Shown: positions 7,052-9,745 of the stretch, piece by piece
How positions within the stretch are numbered: the stretch's first letter is position 1
Layout: each line of letters opens with the position of its first letter
Assembly: GCA_017161665.1 (NCBI GenBank)
Contig: JADFCT010000117.1
Coordinates: 1-9,745, forward strand
Source: Candidatus Sumerlaeota bacterium
Lineage (GTDB): Bacteria; Sumerlaeota; Sumerlaeia; JADFCT01
Length of the DNA stretch: 9,745 nt
Reading direction: 5' to 3'
Notes under the pieces: model-generated
The model's database searches: none
Seen by the model: only the letters and a program-made list of their open reading frames with translations
Told to the model about the DNA's origin: nothing
Program-made: the position numbers and the translations under genes

Positions 7052-8623
7052 ATGGCTCTCTCAAAGAATTCCTACTACCGCGGATTCGATTGGTTCATTC
7101 AATTCGGCCTGTTGACCTTGCTGTTGGTGGCCCCCTTTGAGGATCGCGCCATCTCGCTGTATCAGATCGGCCAGGCCATGGCCCTCATCGGATTGGTGGG
7201 CCGTTGCGCCATGGATTATTCCAAGGCCTACTTCATCCGTGTCGCCGTATCGTTTGTTCTGTTGTCCGCATTCCTGATTGCCGTCGCCTTTGTAGGCTCC
7301 CTGGGTGAGACGGCCCCCTATGCCTTTGCCGATTCGGTCAAAGCCTTCGCCTCGGAATATCTGCTCCTGCTGTTGGCCACGATCCTGATTGTGTACCATC
7401 GCCAGTCCGTCCTGTACGAGCGCATTGCGAGTCATCCGAAAATCCTGGCCATACTGGGCGTTCTGGGTGTGTATTGGTTGTTCACCCTCCTGTCGGCCAT
7501 GACGAGTTTGGATCCCGGCGAAAGCCTCCGCGCCGTGCGCAAGGAAATCGGCCCCTATTTTATTGTGGTTCTCCTGGCCATCGAAGCGATCAAGACCTGG
7601 ACCCGGCTGCGGCGCTTCATCATTCTGGCCTTTATTGTCGGCGCAGTGGCCTGTCTGGTGGGATGTCTGGTTTATGTGTTTTACAGTCTGGCCGATCGTT
7701 GGGACTGGCCGGCGGCCACCTGGCTGTCTGAAGGGCGTGATGGATGGATTCGCACCCATGAAGGGGCGGAGGACATCGATATTCGGGCCTTGCTTCAGTT
7801 CCCCTTTGACCATCACAACCGCCTGGGCTCCTTCGGGGTCATCGTGACCATGCTGAGCCTGGCCTGTTTGTCCATGTTTCGTTCCTGGAAGTTACGGTCC
7901 TGGATTCTGGCCGGCGGCGCGGCCGCTTTCATCGCTGTCGTGTTGAGCGGAACGCGCGGGGCCATGATCGCCGCCGTCCTGGGCGTGACCCTGTTTATTC
8001 TGATGAACAACTGGCGTTATGTGTTTGTCTTTGCCGCCGCGCTGGTCCTGGGCTATCTGGTGGCCCCCGAAACGAACCAGGAGCGCGTGCGCCGCATCTT
8101 CCAACAAGAGCAATGGAGCACCACCCACTATAATATCGCCCGACGCCTCTGGATGGCCTGGGCGGCGCAGGAAATGGTCAGCGATTACCCGGTTTTCGGA
8201 ATTGGCTACGGGTCGGAAGTCTTCAAGGATGTGTATTTCACCTATCGGGACCGGGTCTTTGAAAAACATCCGATTCCCGAGCTGGGACAGGATCCGGAGA
8301 ATAAATCCCACGCCCATAATAATTTCCTTCAGATTGCCGCCGGCAGCGGGTTGCCCGCTTTGATATTGTACCTTTTCTTTAACATCTTGCTGGCCATTGC
8401 CTTGATCTGGCGCTGGCTGCGACCGCCGATTGACGCCCCCTGGTTTCGCCCCTTCATGGCCTTCCAAATATCGCTGCTCTTTGCCATTCATGTGTACGGC
8501 ATGACAAACTACAGCCTCCGGGGCGGAGCGGGATTGTATATCTGGCTCCTCATGGCCGCCATGATCGCCAGCCTCCAGATGAGCGCCCAACCCGTGGTTC
8601 CCCTGGAGCGTCCCAAAAAATAA
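7052..8623 (+). CDS. O-antigen ligase / polysaccharide polymerase family membrane protein (Wzy_C domain)
   Basis: This 523-residue inner-membrane protein has about 12 to 14 hydrophobic segments (for example near 14-27, 61-82, 129-148, 188-211, 256-275, 301-318, 320-337, 428-452, 468-482 and 489-507). The Wzy_C signature is clear: SGTRGAMIAA (Arg302) at a membrane segment start, then a large hydrophilic loop (about 338-426) containing ARRLWMAWAAQEMVSDYPVFGIGYG and ending in SHAHNNFLQ (His420, His422). In this family, which includes WaaL, Wzy and PglL/PilO-type ligases, such Arg and His residues of the periplasmic loop are important for transfer from undecaprenyl-linked glycans. A second loop of about 40 residues (212-255) precedes the FDHHNRLG segment. 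The ATG at 7052 is the only ATG, GTG or TTG before an in-frame stop at 7031, and its ribosome binding site is weak (GGACGG, 7042-7047). No glycosyltransferase gene is adjacent, so ligase, polymerase and protein O-glycosylase cannot be told apart. Confidence 0.85.
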   Translation: MALSKNSYYRGFDWFIQFGLLTLLLVAPFEDRAISLYQIGQAMALIGLVGRCAMDYSKAYFIRVAVSFVLLSAFLIAVAFVGSLGETAPYAFADSVKAFASEYLLLLLATILIVYHRQSVLYERIASHPKILAILGVLGVYWLFTLLSAMTSLDPGESLRAVRKEIGPYFIVVLLAIEAIKTWTRLRRFIILAFIVGAVACLVGCLVYVFYSLADRWDWPAATWLSEGRDGWIRTHEGAEDIDIRALLQFPFDHHNRLGSFGVIVTMLSLACLSMFRSWKLRSWILAGGAAAFIAVVLSGTRGAMIAAVLGVTLFILMNNWRYVFVFAAALVLGYLVAPETNQERVRRIFQQEQWSTTHYNIARRLWMAWAAQEMVSDYPVFGIGYGSEVFKDVYFTYRDRVFEKHPIPELGQDPENKSHAHNNFLQIAAGSGLPALILYLFFNILLAIALIWRWLRPPIDAPWFRPFMAFQISLLFAIHVYGMTNYSLRGGAGLYIWLLMAAMIASLQMSAQPVVPLERPKK

Positions 8624-8676
8624 CCGATGCGCCGACACCACCGCTGGCGTGACCCCACAGGAGTTCCGTTCCCATC

Positions 8677-9651
8677 GTGCCCATTGAAAATCTCAAATCT
8701 CTGTCCGACGCCATGTTCGGGATCATCGGCTCGAACCAGGTGTTCCTGCTGGCCGGCCACAAACGACCGGACGGCGACAGCATGGGGGCGCAAGCGGCCC
8801 TGGCCCATATCCTCCGCGACATGGGCAAGACGATTGTCTGGCACGACCTCAACGCGTGTCCCCCGGCCTATCGTTTTCTGCCGGGTATCGAAGCCGATCT
8901 GGCCCGGGCGAAAGAGCCTCAGCCCAAACCGGATGCCACCTTTCTGCTGGATTGTTCGTCCACCGAACGGGTCGCTCCCGGTTTCGCGCCCCAAGGCCCG
9001 ACGGTATGTATTGATCACCATCAGACCAATCAGGCCACCACGGACGTGAATATTGTGGATCCCGCCGCCAGTTCCACCGGCGAGATGCTATACGAAATTC
9101 TGGAGGCGCGCGGTCTGCCCCTGACCGAGGCCGTCGCCACCTGTCTCTACACCTCCATCCTCACCGATACGGGATCCTTTCGCTACTCCAATACCACGGG
9201 GCGCGTCATGGCCATTGCGGGGCGGCTCATCGAGGCCGGCGCCGATCCGGCGGCCATTGCCCGCGCCTGTTTTGAAAACCGCGAACCGGCGTCTCTGATT
9301 CTGGAGGGGGCGGTTCTGGCCGATCTCCGATACGAATGCGCCGGGCGCCTGGTCTGGAGCGAGATTCGGCTGGATCGATTGGCGGCCCATGGCGGCGAGG
9401 CCAGCGAACCAGAAGACCTGGTCAGCAAGATGCGTTCGGCTCGCGGCGTGGAAGTGTCCATTCTGTTCAAGGAAACGCCGACAGGACTGCGTGTCAGCTT
9501 TCGGAGCAAACACGTCGTCGATGTCGCTGCCCTGGCCGGCCGGTTTGAGGGCGGTGGCCATGCCCGCGCCGCGGGGGCTGAGCTGACGGGCGGCTATGAC
9601 GATCTCCGCCGGCAAGTCCTTGAAACCGCACGGGCCTTTATGGCTCAATAG
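8677..9651 (+). CDS. nrnA: DHH/DHHA1 phosphoesterase, NrnA-like (nanoRNase / pAp phosphatase)
   Basis: The 324-residue cytoplasmic protein has the RecJ-like DHH layout. Motif I is HKRPDGDS (His28, Asp32, Asp34), motif II is FLLDCS (Asp92), motif III is IDHHQTN (Asp113, His114, His115), and motif IV is TDTGSFRYSNTT (Asp164). These residues bind the two catalytic metal ions (Mn type). The C-terminal DHHA1 domain ends in GGGHARAAG (292-300), which holds the substrate's end. Size and motif spacing match NrnA proteins, which degrade 2-5 nt RNAs from the 5' end and/or dephosphorylate 3'-phosphoadenosine 5'-phosphate; substrate preference cannot be read from sequence. The GTG start at 8677 is preceded by CAGGAG (8658-8663), a rather long 13 nt away, and gives a normal N-terminus. 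The gene lies 53 nt after the membrane protein gene with no terminator between. NrnA genes often sit between rbfA and truB; here the upstream neighbour is different. The gene symbol is assigned by family only. Confidence 0.85.
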   Translation: MPIENLKSLSDAMFGIIGSNQVFLLAGHKRPDGDSMGAQAALAHILRDMGKTIVWHDLNACPPAYRFLPGIEADLARAKEPQPKPDATFLLDCSSTERVAPGFAPQGPTVCIDHHQTNQATTDVNIVDPAASSTGEMLYEILEARGLPLTEAVATCLYTSILTDTGSFRYSNTTGRVMAIAGRLIEAGADPAAIARACFENREPASLILEGAVLADLRYECAGRLVWSEIRLDRLAAHGGEASEPEDLVSKMRSARGVEVSILFKETPTGLRVSFRSKHVVDVAALAGRFEGGGHARAAGAELTGGYDDLRRQVLETARAFMAQ

Positions 9652-9686
9652 GCGCCAGTGAACCCCCTTGTGGAAGCGAACCGCTG

Positions 9687-9745
9687 ATGGCCGAGTCATT
9701 CAATAAAGAAGGCGTTCTGGGCGGAAAGCCTCAAGACAGTGAAAA
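9687..9745 (+). CDS. Start of an unidentified protein, cut by window edge
   Basis: An ATG at 9687 opens a frame that stays open to the window end and reads MAESFNKEGVLGGKPQDSE. GGAAG at 9672-9676 is a suitable ribosome binding site 10 nt upstream. It begins 35 nt after the nrnA-like gene with no terminator between, so it probably belongs to the same transcript. In many bacteria truB follows nrnA, but the visible residues do not yet contain the TruB N-terminal motif (a Leu-Leu-x-x-Lys-Pro pattern), so that identity is only a possibility based on gene order. A chance frame cannot be excluded at this length. Confidence 0.45.
   Translation, partial: MAESFNKEGVLGGKPQDSE

Overview
This is a bacterial chromosomal window. 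It is GC-rich (roughly 60% by eye) and strongly favours C- and G-ending codons. Four complete genes on the + strand are clear: gltB (850-5445), gltD (5438-6862), a multi-pass membrane protein of the O-antigen ligase/polymerase (Wzy_C) family (7052-8623), and a DHH/DHHA1 phosphoesterase of the NrnA type (8677-9651). Gene starts are cut by both window edges: a probable zinc-ribbon protein on the minus strand (45 down to 1) and an unidentified reading frame on the plus strand (9687 to the end). The polysaccharide polymerase suggests a bacterium with an outer surface glycan, probably diderm. The sequence alone does not fix the phylum; a member of the PVC group or a related uncultured lineage is only a guess.

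Layout. Positions 46-849 carry no convincing gene. The end next to the minus-strand gene is AT-rich and contains a plausible promoter for it. The part nearer gltB is GC-rich and contains several perfect or near-perfect hairpins that could form a structured 5' leader for gltB. gltB and gltD overlap by 8 nt and form a translationally coupled operon. A hairpin of about 20 bp follows the gltD stop codon and separates the operon from the next genes. A possible sigma70-type promoter precedes the membrane protein gene. The DHH gene follows 53 nt later with no terminator between, and the last partial frame begins 35 nt after that, so these three probably share a transcript.

How the genes work together. 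GltB and GltD are the two subunits of NADPH-dependent glutamate synthase (GOGAT), which turns glutamine plus 2-oxoglutarate into two glutamates and, with glutamine synthetase, forms the main ammonium assimilation route. The downstream polymerase and phosphoesterase have no evident link to nitrogen metabolism and look like a separate unit: one builds or attaches a surface polysaccharide, the other degrades nanoRNA and/or pAp.

No clearly new biological system is visible. The points most worth a second look are the structured gltB leader, the possible leaderless promoter of the minus-strand zinc-ribbon gene, the long hairpin after gltD, and the solitary Wzy_C protein.
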